Notes: generated by a model from the letters alone, not told the origin. A DNA stretch of 64,000 nucleotides from Halopelagius longus (GCF_900100875.1 NZ_FNKQ01000001.1:310001-374000); one strand, 5' to 3'; numbered from the stretch's first letter, positions 25,939 through 35,602 are shown. Made by a program: numbers and translations.

Positions 25939-26916
25939 TCAGACCAGAAGCGCCGGGCCGCCGGTGAGGACGTAGCCGAGTCCGACGAACGCGAGTCCGC
26001 CGAACCGGTGGAGCGCGACGTACCACTCCTCGGGTTCGACCGACCGGGTGTTCCTGAAGCCGATGAGTTCGAACTGCTTGTTGAACTCTATCACCTCTCG
26101 CGGTGCCACGAGGAACGGAGCGCCGAGGGCGGCGAGAACGACGCCGTAGCCGACCGCTTGCGCGGGCATCGGTCCGAGCGAGTTGCCGACGACGGAGGCG
26201 ACGCCGAGCAGTATCGCGGGGCCGACGGCGGCGGCGACGGCCCGCCCGCGCGAGACGCCGCGCACCCGCCGGGCCACTCCCGCGAAGACGTACGCGGACC
26301 ACGCGAGGGCGGCGAGGGAGAGGGCGGTGAGCGGTTCGCTCCCGAACCCGACGAGAATCGACCGGACGGCGGCGGCGACGCCGTCGAGCGTTCCGGGGAA
26401 CGCGAACGTCCGGGCGGCGCGTTCGACGAGGTACGGGCGGGCGGCCGCGGGGAGGAGGAACGGGACGAACCCCCACCCCGTCCCCGCGAGAACGTCCCGG
26501 AACGACCCCGACGCCTTCGACGCGCCGGTGAGTGCCCAGAGGACGGCCGCGGCGACGGGCCACGAGAACGCGACGGCGAGGCCGAAGGGGACGACGAGGC
26601 CCGACGCCGTACTCGCGGCGCGCGCTCCGAGGCTCTTCTGGACGGTTCGCGGTTCGTCGCACGCGGACGGCGTCCCGTTGAGAATCTCGCTCTCGAAGTC
26701 GTTGCCGTCGCAGAACACGTCCGCGGGCCGTTCGGGGTTATCGACCGTCACGGTGCCGGAGACGTGCGCCTCGAAGACGGGGACGGTGGCGGAGACGCTC
26801 CACCCCACGAGGACGGCGACGGCGAAGACGACGACTGCGGCCAGCGCCGGGTTGGCAGGGTCGTCCGCGCGGAACGGGAGGAACAGTCGGATCAACGGGT
26901 CGGGGAGGGCGGACAT
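25939..26916 (-). CDS. haloarchaeal membrane protein, Yip1-like layout
   Basis: 325 residues with a first membrane helix (LAAVVVFAVAVLVGWSVSA), a short extracellular loop containing two cysteines (DVFCDGND and SACDEP), then five or six further helices. GTGWGFVPFLLPAA resembles the central motif of Yip1-family proteins. The C-terminal 55 residues (EFNKQFELIGFRN onward) return to the membrane once more. Function unknown. A TATA-like GATATTTCG about 27 bases upstream gives it its own promoter. It is convergent with tgtA. Confidence 0.7.
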   Translation of the reverse strand: MSALPDPLIRLFLPFRADDPANPALAAVVVFAVAVLVGWSVSATVPVFEAHVSGTVTVDNPERPADVFCDGNDFESEILNGTPSACDEPRTVQKSLGARAASTASGLVVPFGLAVAFSWPVAAAVLWALTGASKASGSFRDVLAGTGWGFVPFLLPAAARPYLVERAARTFAFPGTLDGVAAAVRSILVGFGSEPLTALSLAALAWSAYVFAGVARRVRGVSRGRAVAAAVGPAILLGVASVVGNSLGPMPAQAVGYGVVLAALGAPFLVAPREVIEFNKQFELIGFRNTRSVEPEEWYVALHRFGGLAFVGLGYVLTGGPALLV

Positions 26917-26943
26917 CGCCCGACCGTTTCGCGGTACGAAATA

Positions 26944-27438
26944 TCAGTCTTTCTTACTTTCTCCCGCGCCGTCCGCCGGGTCCGCGCCCCGCATTCTGGC
27001 CGTGTAGTCCCAGGCGTGCAGTCGTTCGGGGGTGACGCGGATGCGCACCTCCTCGCGGTCGTTCGAGAGCAACCGCCCGGCGAGTTCGCTTTCGGTGCCG
27101 CCGAGGTACCGTTCCAGCAACGACCGGAGCAGCGCCTTCCCCTCGTCGGGTTCGACGGTCGCCGTCCCCCGCCCGCGGACGCCGCGGTACGGCGGGTCGT
27201 TCTCGGACACCTCGAACGCCACCTCGGGGTCGTTCCGGAGGTACCGAACCACGTCCGCGTCCGCACCGGTCGCACAGCGCAGTTCGGGCGTTCCGTCGGG
27301 GTCGTCGCTCCACTCGTACCAGAGCGACAGCATCCACGGGTGGCCCTCGGGCGTCCGACAGGAGATTCGGACCGGAACCGTCGCCTCGCGGAGGTACTCG
27401 GCCGCCTCGGACTTAGACCACGGGCCGGTCAGGTTCAC
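26944..27438 (-). CDS. pyridoxamine 5'-phosphate oxidase-family protein (FMN-binding split barrel)
   Basis: 164 residues. The split-barrel core is seen as ATVPVRISCRTPEGHPWMLSLWYEW and RCATGADADVVRYLRNDPEVAFEVSENDPPYRGVRGRGTATVEPD in order, which is the arrangement of F420/FMN-binding PNPOx-like proteins. Cofactor and substrate are not known. The start is a GTG (VNLTGPWSKSE) because a TTTTTT run (27464-27469) lies about 28 bases upstream and the sequence before that is not coding-like. It is divergent from arcS with about 90 bases between. Confidence 0.8.
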   Translation of the reverse strand: MNLTGPWSKSEAAEYLREATVPVRISCRTPEGHPWMLSLWYEWSDDPDGTPELRCATGADADVVRYLRNDPEVAFEVSENDPPYRGVRGRGTATVEPDEGKALLRSLLERYLGGTESELAGRLLSNDREEVRIRVTPERLHAWDYTARMRGADPADGAGESKKD

Positions 27439-27531
27439 GGCCGTCGGTACGGGCGGGATGCGGAAAAAACCGCGAGGTGCCGGTCGTCGGAGAAAGGAAG
27501 ATAGTTCACCCTCCGCGGCCGACTCCGACCC

Positions 27532-29334
27532 ATGACCGAGTATTTCGAGGTTCACTCGCGGGACGGGGCCGCCCGCATCGGCGAACTTCGCCTGTCGGAC
27601 CCCGTCACGACGCCCGCCCTCGTAGACGTTTCCGAACCGCGTTCGGAAGCCCGCGAGACGCAGTCTCGCGAAGGGTACGTCGAGGACGCGGGTAGTCTCT
27701 GGGCCAAAGAACGGGAGGTTCCCGAGGGGTCCGAGGACGTTCTCACCGTCCTCCCCCACCGGGCGTTCCCGGCCGGGACGGACGAACGGGTCCAGGAGTC
27801 GTTCGCCGTCGAGTATCCCGACGTGGACTACCCGCACGCCGCCGTCGTCACCGCCGAGACGGCCGACGACTACGGCGCGGACGCGTACATCGTCGCCGAC
27901 GCGCAGGGGTTCGTCGGCCACGCCGCCGCCTTCGAAGAGGAGATTCGCGCCGTGAAGGAGGCGACGCCCGCCGACACCGCTCTCTACCTCTCCGGCGTCG
28001 CCACCCCGCGGAACGCCGCGACGCTGATTTACGCCGGCGTGGACCTCCTCGATTCGAAACTCGCCCGCGTGAAGGGACGGGAGGGGTTCTATCTCACCAG
28101 CGAGAACGAGTACTTCCTCGAGGACTTGGACGAACTCCCCTGCTCCTGTTCGGCGTGTCGGACGCCCCGAGAGGAGTTCACGCGCGCCGACTGCGCCGAA
28201 CACAACGTCAACGCCCTCCGGACGGAACTGGCGACGGTTCGCCGCCGCGTCCGCGACGGCCGCCTCCGCGACTACGTCGAGGGGCAGGCGCGCCACGACC
28301 AGTGGCTCACGGCGGCGTTCCGCGAGTTCGACCAGCAGTACGGCTACCTCGAAGAGCGGACGCCGCTCATCCGCAACGCCGAACTTTCAGCGGCCACCTC
28401 GGACACCATCCGCCGCGTCGAGATTCAGCGGTTCGCCGAACGGGTGACGACGCGGTACAGGAACCGCTTCCGGAACCCCCTCGTGTTGGTCCCCTGTTCG
28501 GCGAAGAAGCCCTACAGCGAGTCCCAGAGTCACGGCCAGTTCCACGACGCCGTGCAGTTCCGCGGCCACCTCGCCTCGATGACCTCTCCCATCGGCGTCG
28601 TCCCGCAGGAACTCGAACTCACCTACCCCGCCCAGCACTACGATTCGGTGGTGACCGGCCGGTGGTCCGAGGACGAAAAGCAGTTCGTCGCGACGGTTCT
28701 GCGGCGATACCTCGAACGCAACGACTACCCGCGGGTCATCGCGCACGTCCCCGACCACGGCTACCGCGACATCTGCGAACGCGTCGAAGCGGCGGTCGAC
28801 GTGCCGTTCGAGTACACCGTCGAGGACCACCCGACGGCGACCGAGTCCATCTCGAACCTGATGTCCGCCCTCGACGGCGAACTGAAGTACTCGAAACGGG
28901 AGCGAGAACACAACACCGTCAAAGCCCTCGCGGACTACCAGTTCGGGCCGGGCGCGGGCGACGACCTGTTCGCCGACGCGGACGTGTCGATGACGAGTCG
29001 CTACCCCAAACTGCAGGTTCGAGACGGCGAGGGCGAACAGCTCGCGACGATGGTGCCGCAGTACGGCGTCCTCTCCTTTACGCTCCGCGGCGCGCGGACG
29101 TGGGTGGAGTCGGACGCGCCGACCAAGCGCGTCGAGATAGACAACTTCGCGCCGCACGGAAGCGTCCTCGCGCCGGGCGTCGTGGACGCGGACGACGACA
29201 TCCGCGTCGGCGACGAAGTCGTCGTCGAGGGGCCGAAGGCGTTCGCCGTCGGCCGCGCGGAGATGTTCGGCCGCGAGATGGCGGAAAGCACCCGCGGCGT
29301 CGCCGTCCAGATTCGCCACGTCGAAGAGAGGTAG
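27532..29334 (+). CDS. arcS: archaeosine synthase subunit alpha (ArcS)
   Basis: ArcS adds lysine to the preQ0 nitrile in tRNA; with RaSEA the adduct is split to leave archaeosine. The 600-residue chain has a Tgt-like N-terminal domain that lacks the catalytic aspartates, a zinc-type CSCSACRTP segment, and the ArcS hallmark VLVPCSAKKPYSESQSHGQF near residue 325. The last 80 residues (ADVSMTSRYPKLQVRDGEGE onward) form the PUA tRNA-binding domain. It lies 1.6 kb from tgtA on the same strand with two unrelated minus-strand genes between. A weak TATA lies about 27 bases upstream. Confidence 0.93.
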   Translation: MTEYFEVHSRDGAARIGELRLSDPVTTPALVDVSEPRSEARETQSREGYVEDAGSLWAKEREVPEGSEDVLTVLPHRAFPAGTDERVQESFAVEYPDVDYPHAAVVTAETADDYGADAYIVADAQGFVGHAAAFEEEIRAVKEATPADTALYLSGVATPRNAATLIYAGVDLLDSKLARVKGREGFYLTSENEYFLEDLDELPCSCSACRTPREEFTRADCAEHNVNALRTELATVRRRVRDGRLRDYVEGQARHDQWLTAAFREFDQQYGYLEERTPLIRNAELSAATSDTIRRVEIQRFAERVTTRYRNRFRNPLVLVPCSAKKPYSESQSHGQFHDAVQFRGHLASMTSPIGVVPQELELTYPAQHYDSVVTGRWSEDEKQFVATVLRRYLERNDYPRVIAHVPDHGYRDICERVEAAVDVPFEYTVEDHPTATESISNLMSALDGELKYSKREREHNTVKALADYQFGPGAGDDLFADADVSMTSRYPKLQVRDGEGEQLATMVPQYGVLSFTLRGARTWVESDAPTKRVEIDNFAPHGSVLAPGVVDADDDIRVGDEVVVEGPKAFAVGRAEMFGREMAESTRGVAVQIRHVEER

Positions 29335-29447
29335 CCCGCGCGCCGCCTTCACGTTGAGAACGCTGACGGCACTCGGACCGACTCTCGGGCTGTCAGCCGG
29401 CTTACGAGACGAGAAAGGCTTTACCGAATCTACTCGTCGGCCCGAGC

Positions 29448-29918
29448 ATGGGTACTCTCCGTTCTCCCGTCTCCGTCTCCGCCTCCGGGAGGTGGTCTGC
29501 GTACGCGGGTCTCTACACGTTCGCCTTCGCGACGGCGACGGCGTTGCTCCTCGACCAGATACTGTCGCTGTTCGCGGCGATCGTCGGCATCCCCACGGAA
29601 CTGTGGGCGGCCACGTTCGCGACTCCGACGCTCGTCGTCGGGCCGGTCGTCTGGTGGGTCGTCGTCGAACGCCGCGAGTCGTACGCGTACCGCTTCGGGG
29701 GCGCGTTCGGGCTACTCACCGCTCTGCTCACGGGACTCGTCTGGACGCTCCGGTTCGTGAGCGTCTGGGGGGTCGAGATGGTGACGGTCGGCTACGTCCC
29801 TCTCCTCGTCGCCGTTCTATTCGGCGTCGCCGCCGTCGCGGGCACCCTCGCGGGAGTTCCCCTGATGTACGCTCGGCGTCGGTCGAACGCCGGCCCGCCG
29901 GACGAAAGCGACCCGTAG
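29448..29918 (+). CDS. small four-helix membrane protein
   Basis: 156 residues with four hydrophobic segments: AYAGLYTFAFATATALLLDQ, TPTLVVGPVVWWVVVE, GGAFGLLTALLTGLVWTLRF and VGYVPLLVAVLFGVAAVAGT. The C-terminus is polar with an acidic end. No family motif is recognised. GCTTTACC about 27 bases upstream of the ATG supports leaderless expression. It converges with the propeller protein gene that follows. Confidence 0.7.
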   Translation: MGTLRSPVSVSASGRWSAYAGLYTFAFATATALLLDQILSLFAAIVGIPTELWAATFATPTLVVGPVVWWVVVERRESYAYRFGGAFGLLTALLTGLVWTLRFVSVWGVEMVTVGYVPLLVAVLFGVAAVAGTLAGVPLMYARRRSNAGPPDESDP

Positions 29919-29954
29919 TCGCGAGTCCGTCGTTCGGAGGCGGGTCCTCGCGCG

Positions 29955-31301
29955 CTACGTCCGACTCCCGCGACGCCGAACGACGCCTCCGTCTCCGACG
30001 ACGACGGCCGCAGACGCCTCGACGGCCGCCCCGCGCATCGACGCCGACGTCGGCGCGTCGCGTCGGTCCCACTCGCCCGCCCGCACCCGTTCGTACACCG
30101 ACCCGTCGTCCGCGCAGGAAACCGCAAGTACCTCCGACGCGGCAACAGCGGTGAGCGTCCTCTCTCCCGCGCGTTCGGGCGTCCACGTCGTCCCGTCGTT
30201 CCGGTGTACCACGCCGTCGTCGGCGGCGACGAGGCACGTCCGGGGTCCGGTCGCCGCCGCGTCCGCGAGCGTTCCGTCCGCCCCGACGGGACCGACCGAC
30301 TCGAACGTCCGCCCGCCGTCTTCCGTCCGGTACGCGCCGTCGTTCGTGTCGCAGACGTAGCCTACCTCGTCGTCGCGGAGGACGACGCCCGCGATGCTCG
30401 ACCCGCTACCGGGCTTCACCGGGTCGTCCCACGAGAGTTCTCCCTCCCGGTAGCGCCCCCGGCGGATTCGCCCGGACCCGTCGGCGAGGAGGACCGTCTC
30501 GACGCCGGATTCGCCCGCCGCGGCGACGGCCGCCACGTTCGACGTGTCGCCGTCCGGCGCGGAGTAATCGACGTGCCGGCCGGTTTCGGGGTCGATACGA
30601 CCGACCGCGCCGCCGTCGCCCGCGACCCAGACGCCGCCGTCGGTGACGGCATCGACGCCGCGAAGCGCGTTGCCTCCCGCGCCGGGGCCGTCCGAGAGGA
30701 CGACGCGCCAGTCGTCCCCGCCGGACCCGGCGACGACGACGCCCCCGGACCCGACGGCGTAGGCGTCCCCGCCCGCTATCGCGGCGTCGAACAGCGTTTC
30801 GTCCGTCGGGGAGTCGACGGCGGTCCACTCGGGGCCCGAGGTGGACGGTTCCGGGGACTCCGGGTCGGCCGACTCGGCCGGTTCGGCGCGGTCGGCGCGG
30901 TCGGCCGGTTCGGATTCGTCGGAACTCGCGGTTTCCGTCGTCCTCGCGACTTCGGCCGTCGGTCGTTCCGCCGTCGGTTGTTCGGTCGCCGACTGGCCTG
31001 CCGTCGCCTTCGCCTCCGCCCCGCCGTTCGTCCCCGTCGCTCCCCCCGCGCCTCTCCCAGTCGGGCGTGCGTCCGTCTCGTCCGACGCCTCCGCCTCTGC
31101 CTCCGGTTCCGCCGAGTATCGGAGGTACTGCACGACCAACGGGACGAGGTACGCCGCGATGGCGACGACGGCGAACAGGCGGTGGAGGGTGGTCAGCGTC
31201 CCGAACGCCGTGAGGGCGACGGTCGCGAGGGCGTGGACCCACGTCTTCGTGTACTGCCGGTAGAACGTGACGAAGTCGTCGCCGCCCTCGTGACGGGTCA
31301 T
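29955..31301 (-). CDS. membrane-anchored YCF48/BNR-type beta-propeller protein
   Basis: 448 residues. Near the N-terminus are one or two membrane helices (HALATVALTAFGTLTTLHRLFAVVAIAAYLVPL). A low-complexity Ala/Glu/Ser/Thr linker of about 80 residues follows (EPAEAEA-like, with AEPAESADPESPEPS), then a propeller of six or seven blades with recurring GGDAYAVGSGGVVVAGSGGD, GGVWVAGDGGAVGRIDPETG and YVCDTNDGAYRTEDGGRTF. This pattern is shared with YCF48 photosystem assembly factors and BNR repeats, but no photosystem exists here, so a scaffold role is the safest guess. Confidence 0.75.
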   Translation of the reverse strand: MTRHEGGDDFVTFYRQYTKTWVHALATVALTAFGTLTTLHRLFAVVAIAAYLVPLVVQYLRYSAEPEAEAEASDETDARPTGRGAGGATGTNGGAEAKATAGQSATEQPTAERPTAEVARTTETASSDESEPADRADRAEPAESADPESPEPSTSGPEWTAVDSPTDETLFDAAIAGGDAYAVGSGGVVVAGSGGDDWRVVLSDGPGAGGNALRGVDAVTDGGVWVAGDGGAVGRIDPETGRHVDYSAPDGDTSNVAAVAAAGESGVETVLLADGSGRIRRGRYREGELSWDDPVKPGSGSSIAGVVLRDDEVGYVCDTNDGAYRTEDGGRTFESVGPVGADGTLADAAATGPRTCLVAADDGVVHRNDGTTWTPERAGERTLTAVAASEVLAVSCADDGSVYERVRAGEWDRRDAPTSASMRGAAVEASAAVVVGDGGVVRRRGSRT

Positions 31302-31390
31302 CGTTCGGTCTTCTCCCTCGACGCGCTTGAGGGCTTTCGCCGGTCGCCGAGATGCGAACGTTCAGTTGCGTCGCCGCACACACCGGACGT

Positions 31391-31432
31391 ATGCGAGCGA
31401 ACGACACGAACGGTCGAGGTGGCTCCCGGTGA
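31391..31432 (+). CDS. micro-ORF overlapping the hyuA start (GTGA)
   Basis: Fourteen codons including stop: MRANDTNGRGGSR. The TGA overlaps the GTG start of hyuA, and the GAGGTGG stretch inside the micro-ORF is a Shine-Dalgarno-like element for hyuA. A TATA element is weak. If read, it would deliver ribosomes to hyuA by termination-reinitiation. The same layout occurs at four other genes in this window. Confidence 0.4.
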   Translation: MRANDTNGRGGSR

Positions 31433-33471
31433 CGGAGGAGACGCGCGTCGGCGTCGACGTCGGCGGGACGTTCACCGACGTGGTCACCGTCCGCGACGGG
31501 CGGTTGGGCGTCAGGAAGGTCCCCTCCACGCCCGACGCGCCGGAACGCGGCGTCTCGAACGGACTGGACGCCGCCCGCGACGAGGAGGGCGTCGACGCGT
31601 CCGACATCGGCTTCTTCGGCCACGGGACGACGGTGGCGACGAACGCCGTCCTCGAAGGCGAGTGGGCCGACACCGCCCTCGTGACGACGGCGGGGTTCCG
31701 CGACGCCCTCGAAATCGGTCGGCAGAACCGACCGGACATCTACGACTTTCAGGTGGAGAAACCGGACCCGGTGGTCGAACGCGACGGGCGATACGAGGTG
31801 CGCGGCCGGGTGGACGAACGCGGCGAGGAGTTGGAACCGCTGAACGAGGACGACGCGCGCGCCGTCGCCGCCGAACTGCGCGAGTCGGGCGTCGAGAGCG
31901 TCGCCGTCTCCCTCCTGTTTCCCTTCGAGAACGACGCCCACGAGCGTCGCGTCCGCGAGATTCTCCGGGAGGAGGGCGTCGACGCGTCCGTCTCCCTGTC
32001 GTCTTCGGTCCTCCCCGAGATTCGGGAGTACGAGCGCACGCTGACGACGGCGCTGAACGCCGCCCTCAAGCCGGTGATGGACCGCTACATCGGCAACCTC
32101 TCCGCGGATATCCGCGAGGCGGGCGTCTCCGCGCCCCTGAAGATAATGCAGTCGAACGGCGGCATCATCACCGCCGAGGCGGCGCGGGAACGCCCGGTGA
32201 ACACGCTCCTCTCCGGCCCGGCGGCGGGCGTGCAGGGCGCGACGCACGTCGCGACGGAGTGCGGGTTCGAGGACGTGGTGACGATGGACATGGGCGGCAC
32301 CTCCTGCGACGTCTCCCTGGTCACCGGCGGCGACCCCCTCGTGACGACGGAGACGGACGTCGGCGACTACCCCGTCTCCGTCCCGACGGTGGACGTCCAC
32401 ACCGTCGGCGCGGGCGGCGGGTCCATCGCGTGGGTGGACGCCGGCGGCGCACTCCGCGTCGGCCCGCGTTCGGCGGGCGCAGACCCCGGCCCCATCTGCT
32501 ACGGGCGGGGCGGCACCGACCCCACCATCACGGACGCGCACCTCCTCCTCGGGCGCATCGACCCCGAGGCGTTCCTCGCGGACGACCTCTCGGGGGCGCG
32601 TTCGGCGGTCGAGTCGGCGTTCGAGTCGCTGGCCGAGGAGACGGGGACGACGCCCGAGGCGGCGGCGCAGGGCGTCCTCGACGTTGCGAACGCGAACATG
32701 GAACGGGCGCTCCGGGTCGTCAGCGTCGAACGCGGCTACGACCCCCGCGAGTTCGCCATCGTCGCGTTCGGCGGGGCGGGACCCCTCCACGCGACGGAAC
32801 TCGCGGACGCCCTCGACGTGCCGCGCGTCGTCGTCCCCCGGACGGCGGGCGTCCTCTCGGCGCTCGGACTCCTCATCAGCGACGTGCTCTACGATTACAG
32901 CACCTCCCGCGTCCGCCCCTTCTCGGACGTCGACCCCCGCGACGTTCGCGACGCGTTCGCGGAGTTCGTCGAAGACGGCCGCGAACGACTGGAGAGCGAG
33001 GGGTTCGCCGGCGAGACGGCGCGGTTCGAGGCGTCCGTGGACCTGCGGTACGCCGGGCAGTCCTTCGAACTCTCGGTTCCGGTGGACCCCGAGTTCGACG
33101 CCGACTCCCTCGCGGACGCCCGCGAACGGTTCCACGAGGCGCACGAACGGCGCTACGGGCACGCCTATCCGGAGGAACCGGTCGAACTCGTCACGCTGCG
33201 ACTCCGCGCGCGCGGACTCGTCTCGCCGCCGGACCTCGACCCCGAGGCGCGGGAGGGGTCGGTGGCGGACGCGGTGAGCGAGACGCGCCGCGTCGTCCTC
33301 GACGGCGAGGCGTTCGACGCCCGCGTGTACGACCGGACGCGACTCCCGACGGACGCCGCCTTCGAGGGGCCGGCCGTCGTCGAGGGCGAGGAGAGTACGA
33401 CCGTCGTCCACCCCGACCAGACCGTGCGGGTCGACGAGGCGGCCAACCTCGTCGTGGAGGTGGGCGAGTGA
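31429..33471 (+). CDS. hyuA: hydantoinase/oxoprolinase family subunit A (HyuA)
   Basis: The ATP-dependent A subunit of N-methylhydantoinase/5-oxoprolinase-like enzymes, which open hydantoin or pyroglutamate rings with ATP hydrolysis. The 680-residue chain begins RVGVDVGGTFTDVVTVRDG, the ASKHA phosphate-binding motif, and continues GFFGHGTTVATNAVLEG, MDMGGTSCDVSLV and GGSIAWVDAGGALRVGPRSA. Length is normal. The GTG start overlaps a preceding micro-ORF, and the stop overlaps the hyuB GTG by four bases. Substrate (hydantoin, pyroglutamate or another lactam) cannot be told from sequence. Confidence 0.9.
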   Translation: MTEETRVGVDVGGTFTDVVTVRDGRLGVRKVPSTPDAPERGVSNGLDAARDEEGVDASDIGFFGHGTTVATNAVLEGEWADTALVTTAGFRDALEIGRQNRPDIYDFQVEKPDPVVERDGRYEVRGRVDERGEELEPLNEDDARAVAAELRESGVESVAVSLLFPFENDAHERRVREILREEGVDASVSLSSSVLPEIREYERTLTTALNAALKPVMDRYIGNLSADIREAGVSAPLKIMQSNGGIITAEAARERPVNTLLSGPAAGVQGATHVATECGFEDVVTMDMGGTSCDVSLVTGGDPLVTTETDVGDYPVSVPTVDVHTVGAGGGSIAWVDAGGALRVGPRSAGADPGPICYGRGGTDPTITDAHLLLGRIDPEAFLADDLSGARSAVESAFESLAEETGTTPEAAAQGVLDVANANMERALRVVSVERGYDPREFAIVAFGGAGPLHATELADALDVPRVVVPRTAGVLSALGLLISDVLYDYSTSRVRPFSDVDPRDVRDAFAEFVEDGRERLESEGFAGETARFEASVDLRYAGQSFELSVPVDPEFDADSLADARERFHEAHERRYGHAYPEEPVELVTLRLRARGLVSPPDLDPEAREGSVADAVSETRRVVLDGEAFDARVYDRTRLPTDAAFEGPAVVEGEESTTVVHPDQTVRVDEAANLVVEVGE

Positions 33472-35207
33472 GCGACGAATCGTCTCCCTCTCGTTCCGAC
33501 GGCGTCGACCCGGTGACGCTGGAAGTCGTCCGCAACGCCTGCGAGGCCATCGCCGAGGAGATGAACGCGAACCTCGTGCGGACGGGCTACTCGCCGAACA
33601 TCAAGGAACGCCGCGACTGTTCGACCGCCCTGTTCGACGCCGACGGCGAGATGATAGCGCAGGCGGAGACGATGCCCGTCCACCTCGGCGCGATGCCCTT
33701 TTCGGTCCGGGCGGCGGTGGACCGCTTCCCGCCCGAGACGTTGGAACCGGGCGACGCCGTCCTCCTGAACGACCCGTTCCGCGGCGGGGCGCACCTCCCC
33801 GATTTGACGCTGGTCTCGCCGGTGTTCCGCGGCGGGGAGGTTATCGCGTACGCGGCCAACCGCGCGCACCACGCCGACATCGGCGGCGCGCGGGCCGGAA
33901 GCGTCGCCGCCGACTCCACGGAGATATACCAAGAGGGCCTCCGCATCCCGCCGGTGAAGTTCGTCGAGGCGGGCGAGACGAACGAGGACGTACTGGAACT
34001 GATTCTGGCGAACGTGCGAACGCCGGAGGAACGGCGCGGCGACCTGCGGGCCCAAGAGGCGGCGAACGCCACCGGCCGACGGCGGTTTTCCGACCTCGCG
34101 GCGGAACGCGGCGACGAACTCCACGCGGCGTTGGAGGCCGTCAAGGACTACTCCGAACGGCGGATGCGGGCGGAGATAGCCGAGTTGCCCGACGGCACCT
34201 ACGAGTTCGCCGACGTACTGGACGACGACGGGCGGGGCAACGAGGACCTGCCCGTCGAGGTGGCCGTCACCGTCGACGGCGACGAGGTTGTCGTGGACTT
34301 CGAGGGAACCGCGCCGCAGACGGAAGGGCCGGTCAACGCCGTCTTCGCCGTCACCGCGTCGGCGACGTACTACGCCGTGCGGTGCGTGACGGACCCCGAC
34401 ATCCCGCCGAATCACGGCTGTTACCGCCCGGTGACCATCGACGCGCCGGAGGGGACCATCGTGAACCCGACGCCGCCCGCGGCCGTCGTCGGCGGTAACT
34501 TGGAGACGAGTCAGCGGGTGACGGACGCCGTCCTCGGCGCGTTCGGAAGCGTCGTCCCCGACCGGGTCGTCGCCGGGTCCCAGGGGACGATGAACAACGT
34601 CACCTTCGGCGGGACGGACCCTCGCGACGGGACGCCGTACGCGTTCTACGAGACGCAGGGCGGCGGGTTCGGGGGCCGTGCCGGAAGCGACGGGTTGGAC
34701 GCCGTCCACGTCCACATGTCGAACACGATGAACACGCCCGCGGAGGTGTTGGAGACGGCGTATCCGCTCCGAGTCGAACGGTACGAACTCCGCCCCGACT
34801 CCGGCGGCGCGGGGGAGTTCCGCGGCGGATTGGGCCTCCGGCGCGACATCCGCGTCCGCGACCACGAAGCGACGTTCAGTTTGCTGGCGGACCGACGGAC
34901 GCACGCGCCGTACGGACTCGACGGCGGCGAGGACGGCGCGTCCGGACTGGACGCCCTCGTGGACGACGACGGCGAGATTGTAGAGCGACTCCCCGGCAAG
35001 ACCACCCGAACCCTCCCGCCCGGAAGCGTCGTCAGCATCCGAACGCCGGGGGCGGGCGGGTACGGCGCGCCCGAAGACCGGGACCCGGCGGCCCTCGCCG
35101 CGGACCTCCGCCTCGGGAACGTGACGGAGGCGGCGGCGCGGGCGAGGTACGGCGACGCCCTCGTCGACGACGCGGTGGACACGTTCGCGGACGAATCAGA
35201 CGGGTAA
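33468..35207 (+). CDS. hyuB: hydantoinase/oxoprolinase family subunit B (HyuB)
   Basis: The partner of the A subunit, 579 residues. It opens DPVTLEVVRNACEAIAEEMN and has SPNIKERRDCSTALFDADGE, AMPFSVRAA, NDPFRGGAHLPDLTLVSPVF and the late GGGFGGRAGSDGLDAVHVHM, all typical of HyuB. It starts on a GTG overlapping the hyuA stop (GTGA), so the two are translationally coupled and should form a heteromeric enzyme in the cytoplasm. The pair stands without a transporter, racemase or carbamoylase nearby. Confidence 0.9.
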   Translation: MSDESSPSRSDGVDPVTLEVVRNACEAIAEEMNANLVRTGYSPNIKERRDCSTALFDADGEMIAQAETMPVHLGAMPFSVRAAVDRFPPETLEPGDAVLLNDPFRGGAHLPDLTLVSPVFRGGEVIAYAANRAHHADIGGARAGSVAADSTEIYQEGLRIPPVKFVEAGETNEDVLELILANVRTPEERRGDLRAQEAANATGRRRFSDLAAERGDELHAALEAVKDYSERRMRAEIAELPDGTYEFADVLDDDGRGNEDLPVEVAVTVDGDEVVVDFEGTAPQTEGPVNAVFAVTASATYYAVRCVTDPDIPPNHGCYRPVTIDAPEGTIVNPTPPAAVVGGNLETSQRVTDAVLGAFGSVVPDRVVAGSQGTMNNVTFGGTDPRDGTPYAFYETQGGGFGGRAGSDGLDAVHVHMSNTMNTPAEVLETAYPLRVERYELRPDSGGAGEFRGGLGLRRDIRVRDHEATFSLLADRRTHAPYGLDGGEDGASGLDALVDDDGEIVERLPGKTTRTLPPGSVVSIRTPGAGGYGAPEDRDPAALAADLRLGNVTEAAARARYGDALVDDAVDTFADESDG

Positions 35208-35320
35208 CGCCCGATTAAGCCGAGTCCGCGGACCTAAACCGGCCGTTCTTCTCCGCGATTTCGTTGCTTTTCCTTGAACAGTCACAACATTCAATACCAA
35301 CAGACTACCAGCCTGACACG

Positions 35321-35602
35321 ATGAGCCACCGTTCCGACGCGACCGCAGACCTCCTGGAGGAACTTCCGGACGGAGACGCCCTCGATTGGACCGCCGTTCG
35401 GAGCCTCCTGACTGCGAACGCCGAAACCACGCGGGCCCTCGAGGCGTACTTCGTCCGCGCGCAGTACCGCGACGACGACTCGTCCGACCTCTCGCCCGCG
35501 AAAGAGCACATTCGCGAGGCCATCGACCGCCACGAGTCCATCGTCGAAAACCTCGAACTCGCTCTCGCCGCCGCCGACGAACGCGAACGACTCGACGAGT
35601 GA
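35321..35602 (+). CDS. small conserved-looking haloarchaeal protein
   Basis: 93 residues, acidic and mostly helical, with TADLLEELPDGDALDWTAVR, TTRALEAYFVRAQYRDDDS and HIREAIDRHESIVENLELAL. No cysteines and no membrane segment. Function unknown. The start at MSHRSD was chosen over one 19 codons upstream because the upstream residues are derived from AT-rich promoter sequence. Confidence 0.6.
   Translation: MSHRSDATADLLEELPDGDALDWTAVRSLLTANAETTRALEAYFVRAQYRDDDSSDLSPAKEHIREAIDRHESIVENLELALAAADERERLDE

Noticed and set aside
30204-33467. Very long frame leading into hyuB (1667 codons in total)
   Set aside because: Only the last 579 codons from the GTG at 33468 match HyuB; the upstream part is Arg-rich antisense or out-of-frame sequence over the propeller and hyuA genes.
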